A DNA stretch of 64,000 bases. Origin: Aurantiacibacter odishensis. Its GTDB lineage: Bacteria > Pseudomonadota > Alphaproteobacteria > Sphingomonadales > Sphingomonadaceae. Of the stretch, positions 18,597 through 27,379 are shown one piece after another. A program made the translations under genes and the position numbers. Position 1 is the first letter of the stretch, and every line of letters begins with the position of its first letter. Under the pieces are notes generated by a model. The model saw only the letters and a list, made by a program, of their open reading frames with translations. It ran no database searches and had not been told where the DNA came from. The stretch covers positions 1 to 64,000 of the forward strand of contig NZ_QYOS01000021.1 of the NCBI RefSeq assembly GCF_003605195.1. The letters run 5' to 3'.

Positions 18597-20302
18597 CACT
18601 CCAGCCCCTCACTGGCCCCTTCCACGCTGTTGCTGCCGGTGCCCAGCACTGGAAATTCGGAAAGGGCTTCCCCTCGTGCATGCGCGGCTGCCTTGGCTGG
18701 GCTGTCAGGGAAAATATCGTCGAGGCGGTCCAGGCGGTTCGGCTCGACGTACCAGTCAGCAGGGAAATCGGCGGCACGGGTGCCGCCTTCCATGCGTCGC
18801 ACGCTGCCGCGCGAGTGCCGCCGTGTGTAGGGAATGACGTGACGACCGTCGCGGTCGGCCAGCTGTTCGAACAAGGCCTGACGCAGTTCGATCTTGGCGT
18901 CGAGGTAGTCCGGATCGTCGATGAGGTTGTTCATCTCCTCCGGGTCTTCCGACAGGTCGTACAACTCCTCGATATCGTAGACGCCGTAGTACTGGATATA
19001 CTTCAGGTTGTCGCGCACGATGGCGAAAGTTCCCGGTGTCATCGGGAAGGTCCATTCCCAGTAGTATTCGTAGATGAAGTCGTCGGGCTGCCACTCGGCT
19101 GTTGTCGTCGCGCCGGTCATCAGCGGCCAGGCATTGTGCCCCTCGAACTGTGGCGGCAATTCCAGGCCTGCGAGGGATAGGAACGTGGGCGCAAAGTCGA
19201 GATTGCGGATGCGGCCGGGGTTCACCACACCTGCTGGCACCGCGCCCGGAGCGTAGACGAGCATCGGGACCTGAACCGACGGCTGGTAGGCGTTGCGCTT
19301 GTCGATCAGGCCGTGATCGCCGATCAGATAGCCATTGTCCGAGGTAAAGACGATCAAGGTGTCGTCTTCCAGATCGTTCGCCTCCAGATAGGCGAGGATT
19401 CGCGCCACACTGTCGTCCACGGAAGACAGGGTCGAATAATAGTAACGCAGGTACTCCTGCATCGACATGTCGGAATTGTAGAAGAAGTCGAGACCGTGCC
19501 AGGTGTTGCGCTGGTTATAGACCCAAAGTGGCTTGCCTTCGTAATTCTCGGGCGTGTTGGCGGCACTGTCGGGAAGGTCGAAGACGACGTTATCATACTG
19601 TCCCGCATGACGCGGAGCCGGCAACGGATCGGAATGGACGGCCTTGTGGCTGAGATAGAGCATGAACGGTCGGTCGGGGTCGCGCTCGCTCTCAAGCCAG
19701 TTCATCGCATAGTCGGTCAGCTCATCGGTGATGTAGCCGCGCTGCGGGACCACCTCTCCATCGACGTTGTACGTCGTTTCGCGTCCTGGTGGGGCATCGG
19801 GATCGGGGTAGTAGCTTCCCTGCCCCTTGAAGCTGACCCACTTGTCAAACCCGGCCCGCGGTTCGTCAGAGGCCGCGCCCATGTGCCACTTGCCGATAAA
19901 GGCCGTGCTGTAGCCCGCCTGTTGCAGGTAGGCCGGGAAAAATGTCAGGCCTTCCTCGCTGGAATCGTTGTTGTCCACGATACCGTGATTGCGCGCTGTC
20001 ATTCCGGTTAGGATCGTTGCGCGACTGGGGCTGCAAAGCGATGACGTGACCAGCGTATTGGGCATGTAGGTGCCGCCGCGCGCCAGGCGATCCAGTGCCG
20101 GCGTCTGCAGTTCCGGCTGAAGGAAACCCATCCCGTCGAAACGCAAGTCGTCGACAAGGATGAAGATGATGTTGCGCGGCTGGTTCTGGGCGACGGAAAC
20201 ATCTGCGGGCCCTGCCTGCTCGGCAGAGAGCGGATGGGCACACGCGCCTGTTAGCAGCGCCAGCCCTGTGAAAAGGGCCTTGGCTCTCGGTGCAAATTTC
20301 AT
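18596..20302 (-). CDS. S1 family sulfatase, lipoprotein
   Basis: 568 residues from ATG 20302 (GAGGA upstream); earlier in-frame codons overlap the LacI gene and do not extend a signal peptide. Lipobox LTGAC with Cys21. Catalytic motif LCSPSRATILTG with Cys90; LVDDLRFD and FTSDNGYLIGDHGL match metal-binding regions. Two long aromatic-rich inserts (YEYYWEWTFP and the region near QRNTWHGLDFFYN) probably line the substrate cleft. It resembles the N-acetylglucosamine-6-sulfatase/choline-sulfatase-like arm of S1, but the specificity is uncertain. It lies 41 bp downstream of lacI and overlaps the next sulfatase. Confidence 0.93.
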   Translation of the reverse strand: MKFAPRAKALFTGLALLTGACAHPLSAEQAGPADVSVAQNQPRNIIFILVDDLRFDGMGFLQPELQTPALDRLARGGTYMPNTLVTSSLCSPSRATILTGMTARNHGIVDNNDSSEEGLTFFPAYLQQAGYSTAFIGKWHMGAASDEPRAGFDKWVSFKGQGSYYPDPDAPPGRETTYNVDGEVVPQRGYITDELTDYAMNWLESERDPDRPFMLYLSHKAVHSDPLPAPRHAGQYDNVVFDLPDSAANTPENYEGKPLWVYNQRNTWHGLDFFYNSDMSMQEYLRYYYSTLSSVDDSVARILAYLEANDLEDDTLIVFTSDNGYLIGDHGLIDKRNAYQPSVQVPMLVYAPGAVPAGVVNPGRIRNLDFAPTFLSLAGLELPPQFEGHNAWPLMTGATTTAEWQPDDFIYEYYWEWTFPMTPGTFAIVRDNLKYIQYYGVYDIEELYDLSEDPEEMNNLIDDPDYLDAKIELRQALFEQLADRDGRHVIPYTRRHSRGSVRRMEGGTRAADFPADWYVEPNRLDRLDDIFPDSPAKAAAHARGEALSEFPVLGTGSNSVEGASEGLE

Positions 20303-20342
20303 GACGTCCTCTAGTATTCCTGTGTTGGGCTGGCCGCCGCGT

Positions 20343-21392
20343 TCAGATCGCCGCAAAGGAAGCGCGTTCGACGAAGCGATAGGGATGGTTCACAACCTTG
20401 CCTTCGGCCATGTCGCGCATGGCCACCGAGTTGATAAGCTCGGTGGCGGCGTCCCGGCTGATCTCGATCGTCGGTTGCCGGATGGTGGTCAGGCGCGGGA
20501 AGCACTGGGACGCGACAGCAAGGTCGCCGAAGCCAATCACGCTGAGGTCCCCCGGAATATCGAGGCCGATACTCTTGGCATAGGCGATGACACCGGCGGC
20601 CATCTCGTCGTTGGCGGCGAATATTGCGGTCGGTCGCCAGTCGGAACTCTCATTCAGGAATTGCGCTGCAGCTGCCCATCCGCTGTCGAAGGTGAAGTTC
20701 CCGTCAAGGTCACGCAGTTCGACTTCTGGCTCCTCGGAAAGCGTACGCGAAAAGCTTTGCCGGCGCAGGTGGTGAGAACCGTGGTTAGGAGGCCCTGCGA
20801 TATACCCCACCTTGCGATGATTGTGCCGCAGGATGTAACTGGCCACGTCTGCGCCTGCCGCCTCGTTGTCGAAGCCGATGGAAATCGTCCGCTCGTGCGC
20901 CTTGCCCGGGTTTATGCGCACGCATGGCATGCCCTTGTTGACCAGATGGTCGACCAGCCAGAGACGATCGCACAACGGGGGGACGAGGACGAGTCCGTCC
21001 AGCGTCATATCTTCCAGCAGCGCGTCGATAGCTTCCGCTCCGGCCTCGATCTGGTCGTTAGTGATGGGCTCTATCAGCAAGTGATAGCCTGCCCGACCGC
21101 ACGACTGGAGAAGACCGGTAATGACGTCGGTGATATATGTCGGGATCGAGCGGTCCGAGCCCGGTTCGATATATCCGGTGAGCGGCCCGAGGATAAGCCC
21201 GATGGTGTAGGACTTGCCGCCCCGCAAGAGACTGGCGGCACGGTTGGGCCTGTAGCCCAGCGCCGTCATCGAAATTTCGACCTTTTCGCGAAGGTCCTCC
21301 CCAACGCTCGGGTTCTTGTTGATGACGCGCGATACCGTCTTGAACGAAACGCCTGCGTGCTTCGCAATATCCTTGATAGTGACTTTTGCCAT
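20343..21392 (-). CDS. LacI family transcriptional regulator of the sulfatase locus
   Basis: 349 residues. The N-terminal helix-turn-helix (TIKDIAKHAGVSFKTVSRVI) and hinge helix (YRPNRAASLLRGG) precede a periplasmic-binding-protein-like sensor domain. It is divergent from a sulfatase and upstream of two others on its own strand. The palindrome AGACAACGTTGTCT in the 128-bp divergent gap, and relatives at two other promoters, fit a LacI operator with the usual central CG. It is likely a repressor released by a sugar from the glycan; the effector is unknown. Confidence 0.95.
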   Translation of the reverse strand: MAKVTIKDIAKHAGVSFKTVSRVINKNPSVGEDLREKVEISMTALGYRPNRAASLLRGGKSYTIGLILGPLTGYIEPGSDRSIPTYITDVITGLLQSCGRAGYHLLIEPITNDQIEAGAEAIDALLEDMTLDGLVLVPPLCDRLWLVDHLVNKGMPCVRINPGKAHERTISIGFDNEAAGADVASYILRHNHRKVGYIAGPPNHGSHHLRRQSFSRTLSEEPEVELRDLDGNFTFDSGWAAAAQFLNESSDWRPTAIFAANDEMAAGVIAYAKSIGLDIPGDLSVIGFGDLAVASQCFPRLTTIRQPTIEISRDAATELINSVAMRDMAEGKVVNHPYRFVERASFAAI

Positions 21393-21447
21393 CGGCTAGC
21401 CTCTCCCGCTAAAGTCCGCAGTTTCTATCCTGCTTTGTATTGACTGG

Positions 21448-21461
21448 AGACAACGTTGTCT
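21448..21461. promoter_or_regulatory. LacI-type operator in the divergent lacI/sulfatase promoter
   Basis: AGACAACGTTGTCT, a perfect 14-bp palindrome, 56 bp upstream of lacI (start 21392) and 60 bp upstream of the sulfatase at 21521. Its position would allow one site to control both directions, including autoregulation. Confidence 0.8.
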
Positions 21462-21520
21462 ATAGCCAATCGGGCAAAAGTTGTCGTTGCGACATGGGAC
21501 GACATTGAGAGGATCGCGAG

Positions 21521-22930
21521 ATGACCTGGTATCGAGATACTACGAGACTTTGCAGGAGCGGAGGATATGTCCTCGGCTTTCTGCTGGCAATGCAGACTTC
21601 GGGCGCAGCAGCTTCGGCACAAGAAGCAGAGCACCCGCCGCGTCCCAATTTCGTCGTGATTTTCGTCGACGACCTTGGCTGGGGCGACCTGTCGTCTTCC
21701 GGCGCGGAATACATAGAGACGCCGCACATCGATTCCATCGGAGCGGACGGGCTTGTCATGTCGCAGTTCTACGCCGGGTCAAACGTGTGCTCGCCAAGCC
21801 GCGCGGCGCTGTTGACCGGTCGATATGCGCCGCGATCCGGCATGCAGTTCGTGACGAGGCCTCATTCCGATTGGGGTCTTCCCGGTGAGGAAATTACCAT
21901 TGCCGAGATGCTACGCGATGCGGGTTATGCCACAGGCATGGTCGGCAAATGGCATCTCGGCCACCGACTGGAATATTGGCCCACCCAGCAAGGCTTCGAA
22001 AGCTTTCTTGGCGTCCCCTACTCCAACGATCTGGAGCCGTTCAGCCTCTATCGCGGAACCGAAATGGTCGAACGCGAAATCGATCAGACGACACTGGAGG
22101 ATACCTACGCGACGGAAGCCGAGCGCTTCATCGCCTCTCACGCTAGCGAACCATTCTTCCTCTACTATGCCACCAACTTCCCCCACCGCCCGCTTTTCTT
22201 CCCGCCCGAGAACACTGGCCGCAGCGGACCCGCTGGCGATTATGGCGACACCATCGAAACACTAGACGATGCGGTCGGACGCATTCTCGCGGCTCTCGAC
22301 GAGAATGGTCTGCGAGACAACACGGTAGTCATCTTCACAAGCGACAACGGTCCATGGTTCCAAGGCAGCAGCGGCCCCTTCAAGGGCCACAAGGGCGATA
22401 CCAACGAAGGCGGTTACCGCGTGCCGTTCCTGTTGCGCTGGCCTGCTGGCGTGGCTCCCGGAACCCATAACGACGCGATGAGCATGGGAATCGACATGCT
22501 CCCTACCTTCGCCCGGCTCGCTGGGGCGCAGGTTCCGCAGGACCGCATCATCGACGGACGTGAAGTGACTGCGATGTGGACGAGTGGTGCACCCAGCCCC
22601 CACGAAATACTCTATTTCATCAACAACAACGGCCTCGCTGCTGTCCGTAGCCCACGTTTCAAACTGCTGCTGAGCGAGTACTACCGCGCCTCGCATATAG
22701 ATTTCCGCCGCTACACCGCCCCCAAGCTGTTCGACATGCTGGCCGACCCGCAGGAGCGCTATGACATCGCCAACAGGTACCCGGACGAGTACGCCCGTTT
22801 GCTGGCGCTGGCAGAGGCGATGAGCGCCGAAATCGCACCAATGGCGGTGGATCGTGGCGGAATTTATCCCGAGGATCCCGCAGCCATTCTTGGACCGGTC
22901 CTCGAAGGCGGTGAATTGTATGGACATTAA
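21521..22930 (+). CDS. S1 family arylsulfatase-like sulfatase, exported
   Basis: 469 residues; the ATG at 21521 is preceded by GAGAGGA. Signal peptide ending near AAASAQ. This is the most arylsulfatase-A-like of the five: VDDLGWGD metal site, VCSPSRAALLTGRY with Cys90, GKWHLGH, and FTSDNGPW. First gene of a tight plus-strand run sulfatase-FGE-GH3-MFS. The FGE gene starts 8 bp before this gene ends, so enzyme and activator are translationally coupled. Confidence 0.95.
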   Translation: MTWYRDTTRLCRSGGYVLGFLLAMQTSGAAASAQEAEHPPRPNFVVIFVDDLGWGDLSSSGAEYIETPHIDSIGADGLVMSQFYAGSNVCSPSRAALLTGRYAPRSGMQFVTRPHSDWGLPGEEITIAEMLRDAGYATGMVGKWHLGHRLEYWPTQQGFESFLGVPYSNDLEPFSLYRGTEMVEREIDQTTLEDTYATEAERFIASHASEPFFLYYATNFPHRPLFFPPENTGRSGPAGDYGDTIETLDDAVGRILAALDENGLRDNTVVIFTSDNGPWFQGSSGPFKGHKGDTNEGGYRVPFLLRWPAGVAPGTHNDAMSMGIDMLPTFARLAGAQVPQDRIIDGREVTAMWTSGAPSPHEILYFINNNGLAAVRSPRFKLLLSEYYRASHIDFRRYTAPKLFDMLADPQERYDIANRYPDEYARLLALAEAMSAEIAPMAVDRGGIYPEDPAAILGPVLEGGELYGH

Positions 22931-23927
22931 TAAGACTATCGGCCTCACCGCTCTGGCCGCGTGCCTGGCAGTTGCGGGGTGCGAGGGCGAAACCGACACG
23001 ACCACTGCTCAGAGCGAGCAGGTTGCCCGCACCTGCGCAGCGATCGGAGACACGCCAGTCAGGCTTGAAGGCGGCACTTTTGCAATGGGCCAGGCTGAGG
23101 TTTACGCCGAGGAAGGCCCTGTTCGGCAGACGACTGTAGACGGTTTCTGGATCGATCCGCACGAGGTTACAAACAGGCAGTTTGCGGCGTTCGTTGAAGC
23201 CACCGACTATGTAACCCTGGCAGAGAAGCCTGTCGATCCAGCGGCCTTCGGTGTATCTGAAGAGCAGATCCCGCCAGAATTGCTGCTGCCAGGCTCAGCA
23301 GTCTTCACCCCGCCCGAAAGGCCGTCGAACCGCTATTCCGACTGGTGGAAATATGTGCCGGGCGCGAACTGGAAGCGGCCATATGGTCCAGGCGGTCCCG
23401 AAGCACAGCCCGATGAGCCGGTGGTTCACCTGGGCTGGGAGGACATGCAGGCCTATGCCCTATGGAAAGGCGGGCGAATGCCAACCGAAGCAGAATGGGA
23501 GTATGCCGCATCAGCCGGACAGCCTGCCACCACCGAGCAGCCGGAGGAAGCCAACAGCTGGCAAGGCGTGTTCCCCGCCGTCAACCGTGAGACGGACGGC
23601 TTCAGGGGCATCGCTCCCGTCGGCTGTTATGCGCCCAATCCGAATGGGCTTTACGACATGGTCGGCAACGTTTGGGAAGTAACGGCGGACCTGTTCCGCC
23701 CCGGACACGATCCGGCGGATACAGACAATCCGCGCGGCCCAAGCGAGAACCAGGCCTATGACCCGCTGAACCCCGGCTTCCCTAGCCGCGTGATGAAAGG
23801 CGGTAGCTACCTGTGCGCTCCGAACTATTGCCAGCGCTATCGTCCCGCGTCCCGCCAAGGCCGCGACCCCGGTATGGGAGCGAGCAATGTCGGCTTCCGC
23901 CTCGCTTACGATATGCCGCCAGCCTGA
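22920..23927 (+). CDS. Formylglycine-generating enzyme (SUMF1 family), predicted lipoprotein
   Basis: 335 residues from ATG 22920, overlapping the sulfatase by 11 bp. The signal peptide ends in a lipobox (LAVAGC, Cys21). The FGE fold runs from residue about 47 (VRLEGGTFAMG, DEVxN-like HEVTNRQFAAF, GGRMPTEAEWEYAA, LYDMVGNVWE) to GFRLAYD. The copper-binding active site is intact: GGSYLCAPNYCQRYR gives Cys299 and Cys304 with the spacing of known FGEs. FGE oxidises the CxPSR cysteine of sulfatases to formylglycine. Family members acting on Sec-exported sulfatases are normally cytoplasmic, so the export signal is notable. Confidence 0.93.
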   Translation: MDINKTIGLTALAACLAVAGCEGETDTTTAQSEQVARTCAAIGDTPVRLEGGTFAMGQAEVYAEEGPVRQTTVDGFWIDPHEVTNRQFAAFVEATDYVTLAEKPVDPAAFGVSEEQIPPELLLPGSAVFTPPERPSNRYSDWWKYVPGANWKRPYGPGGPEAQPDEPVVHLGWEDMQAYALWKGGRMPTEAEWEYAASAGQPATTEQPEEANSWQGVFPAVNRETDGFRGIAPVGCYAPNPNGLYDMVGNVWEVTADLFRPGHDPADTDNPRGPSENQAYDPLNPGFPSRVMKGGSYLCAPNYCQRYRPASRQGRDPGMGASNVGFRLAYDMPPA

Positions 23928-23965
23928 TGCTGGCCCCAACCCTTTCTGAAATACAGGAATCTTTC

Positions 23966-25945
23966 ATGAAGACCGCAAAGCTACTGGCAACCTCGATGCA
24001 TGTTTTGGGCGCCGTCGCATTGAGTGGCTGCGTCCACGGCAACGCGCAACCCTCGCCACCGACGCAGCCCGATCTCGGCTTGCGGGTGAAAGAGGCAATC
24101 GCGATTGATGGGCTACAGTTCCGCGATGCCGATGGCGACGGGCAACTGTCTCCTTATGAAGATTGGCGCTTGTCGCCAGAAGAGCGCGCTATCGACCTTG
24201 CTGGTCGCATGACACAGGCCGAGAAGGTCGGCACGTTGATGCATTCGACAATGCCGGGCCTTGGTGGCGAACTCGGACGCGCCGACAGCTACGACCTTGA
24301 AGCACTCGGCGCCCTGGTGAGTGACAAGCATGTCACCAGCTATATCACGCGCCTGACTCTGGCCCCCGCCCAGCTGGCAGAACAGAACAACCTCGCGCAG
24401 GAAGTCGCAGCCGGCGGTCGGCTGGGTATACCACTGACGATCAGCACCGATCCGCGAAACCACTTCAGCTATGTGCTTGGCGCGGCAGAGGCTGGTAGTG
24501 GCACGACCCAGTGGCCAGAGCTTCTCGGATTTGCGGCGCTGAGAGATCCGGCTCTGGTCCGCGAGTTCGGTGAAATCGCCCGCCGTGAATATCGTGCCCT
24601 CGGCATCCACATGGCGCTCTCGCCGCAGCTCGATCTGCTGACCGAACCACGCTGGCCGCGCGGTAGCGGCACTTTCGGCAGCCAGGCCGAACTCAGCAGT
24701 GAACTGGGCGGTGCCTATGTCGAATCCTTTCAGGGCAGCGCCAATGGCTTGCAGGCAGATGGCGTGATGACGGTGGTGAAGCACTGGGTGGGTTACGGCG
24801 CGCAACCAGAAGGGTTCGAGGCGCACAATTACTATGGTCGCTTCGCGGACCCGGGCGACTATCTCTCGCAGCACATCGCGGCCTTCGATGGCGCGCTGGA
24901 GGCGAAAAGCGCCGGAATCATGCCCGCCTACCCGATCCTGCGCGATGCAACGCTAAACGGAGAGGCAATCGAAGCCGTCAGCCCCGGTTACAGCGCACAA
25001 TTGCTCGACGGCCTGCTGCGGCAGCGCCGGGGTTACGAAGGCATTATCCTGTCGGATTGGGCCATCACCCGCGATTGCAACGAGAGGTGCATGAATCCCA
25101 CCGACGAGGCGCCGCAGCGCCCCCAGGACATCGCGACGTCATGGGGGGTGGAAGGCCTGACTGTGCAGCAACGTTACGTCAAAGGCGTGCAGGCCGGGAT
25201 CGACCAGTTCGGCGGCACCGACGATGTACTTCCCCTGCTCGCAGCGATGGAAGCGGGTGAGATCGACGAAGCCCGCGTCGATCAGTCGGTGATCCGCGTG
25301 ATGGTGCCCAAGTTCCAGCTCGGTCTTTTCGAAAATCCCTATGTCAGCCCCGCAGCAGCGACGGCAGCGATCGGCGGTGCAGAAGATATCGCCAAGGCCG
25401 ACAGACTACAGCGTGAATCGCAGGTCCTCCTACGCAATGAAGGAACCACCCTGCCCTTTTCGCCCGGTGCAAAGGTCTGGCTGCAAGGCATGTCACACGA
25501 CGCGGCTCAGTCAGCTGGCTTGCAGGTAGTGGAAGACATTGCCGACGCTGATTTCGCCATCGTGCGTACCGATACCCCATCGGAAATGCTCCATCCGAAC
25601 CATTTCTTCGGTAGCCGTTACAAGGAAGGGCGCCTGAACTTCGAGCCCGGAGATCCTGCTTACGAAGCCTTGGCCCAAGCGAATGCCGCTGGGGTGCCAA
25701 CAATGCTGGCGATTTTCCTCGACCGGCCTGCCGTGCTGACCGATGTGCTGCCACTTACCGACGTAATACTGGCCAACTTCGGAGCGAGCGACGCCGCCGT
25801 GCTGGACGTCGCGCTGGGCCGCGCCGAGGCGCGTGGACGTCTCCCATTCGAGTTGCCGCGTTCGATGGAAGCCGTGCGAGCGCAGGATCCTGCGGCACCA
25901 GATGACAGCGCCGATCCTCTCTATCCGTACGGCGCCGGACTGTAA
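23966..25945 (+). CDS. Glycoside hydrolase family 3 protein, lipoprotein
   Basis: 659 residues from ATG 23966, lipobox ALSGC with Cys22. An EF-hand-like DADGDGQLSPYEDW segment precedes DLAGRMTQAEKVG, the usual GH3 opening. The (alpha/beta)8 domain has VVKHWVGYG and the nucleophile motif ILSDWAIT. A shorter alpha/beta sandwich follows (VLLRNEGTTLPF). There is no fibronectin III domain. Retaining exo-glycosidase, beta-glucosidase/xylosidase type by family; the sugar is not predictable. It would remove terminal residues from desulfated oligosaccharides in the periplasm. It sits 38 bp behind the FGE gene and 46 bp before the MFS gene. Confidence 0.92.
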   Translation: MKTAKLLATSMHVLGAVALSGCVHGNAQPSPPTQPDLGLRVKEAIAIDGLQFRDADGDGQLSPYEDWRLSPEERAIDLAGRMTQAEKVGTLMHSTMPGLGGELGRADSYDLEALGALVSDKHVTSYITRLTLAPAQLAEQNNLAQEVAAGGRLGIPLTISTDPRNHFSYVLGAAEAGSGTTQWPELLGFAALRDPALVREFGEIARREYRALGIHMALSPQLDLLTEPRWPRGSGTFGSQAELSSELGGAYVESFQGSANGLQADGVMTVVKHWVGYGAQPEGFEAHNYYGRFADPGDYLSQHIAAFDGALEAKSAGIMPAYPILRDATLNGEAIEAVSPGYSAQLLDGLLRQRRGYEGIILSDWAITRDCNERCMNPTDEAPQRPQDIATSWGVEGLTVQQRYVKGVQAGIDQFGGTDDVLPLLAAMEAGEIDEARVDQSVIRVMVPKFQLGLFENPYVSPAAATAAIGGAEDIAKADRLQRESQVLLRNEGTTLPFSPGAKVWLQGMSHDAAQSAGLQVVEDIADADFAIVRTDTPSEMLHPNHFFGSRYKEGRLNFEPGDPAYEALAQANAAGVPTMLAIFLDRPAVLTDVLPLTDVILANFGASDAAVLDVALGRAEARGRLPFELPRSMEAVRAQDPAAPDDSADPLYPYGAGL

Positions 25946-25991
25946 TCGTCAGCCTCCCTCGGTTCTGCCCCTCGTTTCGAAAGATGCCCTC

Positions 25992-27335
25992 ATGAATGAT
26001 CGCGCTGGCGCAAGCCCCGTGCGCACGGCCTTCCTCGCCGTAACAACACTCTTCTTCGCATGGGGGTTTATCACCTCGCTGATCGACCCATTGGTTGCCG
26101 CTGTGAAAGGGATCTTCACGCTGACCAACCTGCAGGCACAGTTGTCTGCTTCAGCGTTCTTCATCGCTTATGGGCTCGTCTCGTTCCCAGCCGCCGGCCT
26201 TATCGCCAGACTTCACGCAGCGCGTGCGATTTTGCTCGCTCTCACAATGATGATCGGGGGATGTATGGTGATGCTGGTGGCGGCCAATCTCGCGGTCTAC
26301 CTGCTGGTGTTGCTCGGCCTGTTTGTACTCGCCAGCGGCATAACGGTATTGCAGGTTGCAGCGAACCCGCTCGCTGCAAACCTGGGCTCGCCCGCAGGGA
26401 GCCACTTCCGGCTGACACTCTCACAGACGTTCAACAGCTTTGGCACTTTTATCGGCCCCTTCATCGGCGCGGTGCTCTTTCTCGAAGGCGTCGAGGTGGC
26501 TGACGGGGCGGCGATCAACCCCGAAGCGCGCGACGCTGCGCTTGCAGGGATCGACCGGGCCTATTTCTGGATCTGCGGCCTTCTAATCCTCCTGCTGCTC
26601 TTTTTTTTCGTTAGCCGTAAGACGGTGAGCCGGGCGGCGCCGCCGGCCCCGAGCGCAGGTGGTACGGTTGCGATGATGCGCGACGCCTTGTCATCCCGCT
26701 GGGCGCTGCTGGGCGGAGCGGCAATCTTTCTCTACGTCGGCGCAGAGGTCGCGATCGGCACCCAGCTTGCGCTCTTCCTGAACTCAGGAGAAATTTGGGG
26801 CAATTCCGATGCCGCGTTCGCCGTGCCATTCCTCGGCACTGCGATGGGAAGCGACGGCATCCCCGGCGTGTCGCTGCAGGAGGCTGGTAAGGCAGTTTCC
26901 TTCTATTGGGGCGGCGCGATGGTGGGGCGTGCCATAGGCTCCGCGCTGCTTGCGCGTTTTCGCGCTGCACGACTGCTGATCGCATTCACGGCGATCGCAG
27001 CACTGATGTGCCTTTACGTGGTTCTGATTGGTGGCGTGGGCGCGGGCTTCGTCGCTCTTTCAATCGGACTCTTCAATTCGATCATGTTTCCCGTCATCTT
27101 CACTCTTACACTGGAACGGTCCACGGCCTCCGCAGAGGCGACCTCCGGTCTCCTATGCACCGCCATCATCGGGGGGGCGTTCGTACCGCCGCTCGCGGGC
27201 GCCATTGCGGATAGCGCAGGCCTTGCCGTCGCCTTCCTTGCGCCAGCGACATGCTACGTTGTGCTTTGCGTGTTCGCTTTTGCTGCCGGTCGTTCGGACG
27301 TTTCTAGCAAGGTTGAGGCGAGGAGCGCGCACTGA
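25992..27335 (+). CDS. Sugar MFS transporter, FucP/GluP-like family
   Basis: 447 residues, about twelve transmembrane helices. The first helix motif FFAWGFITSLIDPL and the helix-4/5 stretch LQVAANPLAANLG are hallmarks of the fucose/glucose:proton symporter family. Last gene of the sulfatase-FGE-GH3 run, so it should import the monosaccharide released by the exported enzymes. FucP-like carriers take up L-fucose, glucose, galactose and others, so this hints at but does not prove a fucose-containing substrate. Convergent with the sulfatase ending at 27380. Confidence 0.93.
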   Translation: MNDRAGASPVRTAFLAVTTLFFAWGFITSLIDPLVAAVKGIFTLTNLQAQLSASAFFIAYGLVSFPAAGLIARLHAARAILLALTMMIGGCMVMLVAANLAVYLLVLLGLFVLASGITVLQVAANPLAANLGSPAGSHFRLTLSQTFNSFGTFIGPFIGAVLFLEGVEVADGAAINPEARDAALAGIDRAYFWICGLLILLLLFFFVSRKTVSRAAPPAPSAGGTVAMMRDALSSRWALLGGAAIFLYVGAEVAIGTQLALFLNSGEIWGNSDAAFAVPFLGTAMGSDGIPGVSLQEAGKAVSFYWGGAMVGRAIGSALLARFRAARLLIAFTAIAALMCLYVVLIGGVGAGFVALSIGLFNSIMFPVIFTLTLERSTASAEATSGLLCTAIIGGAFVPPLAGAIADSAGLAVAFLAPATCYVVLCVFAFAAGRSDVSSKVEARSAH

Positions 27336-27379
27336 TGGCGCTCCCCGCCCAACAAGAGATTGAAGGCTAGCCTAGGCTC

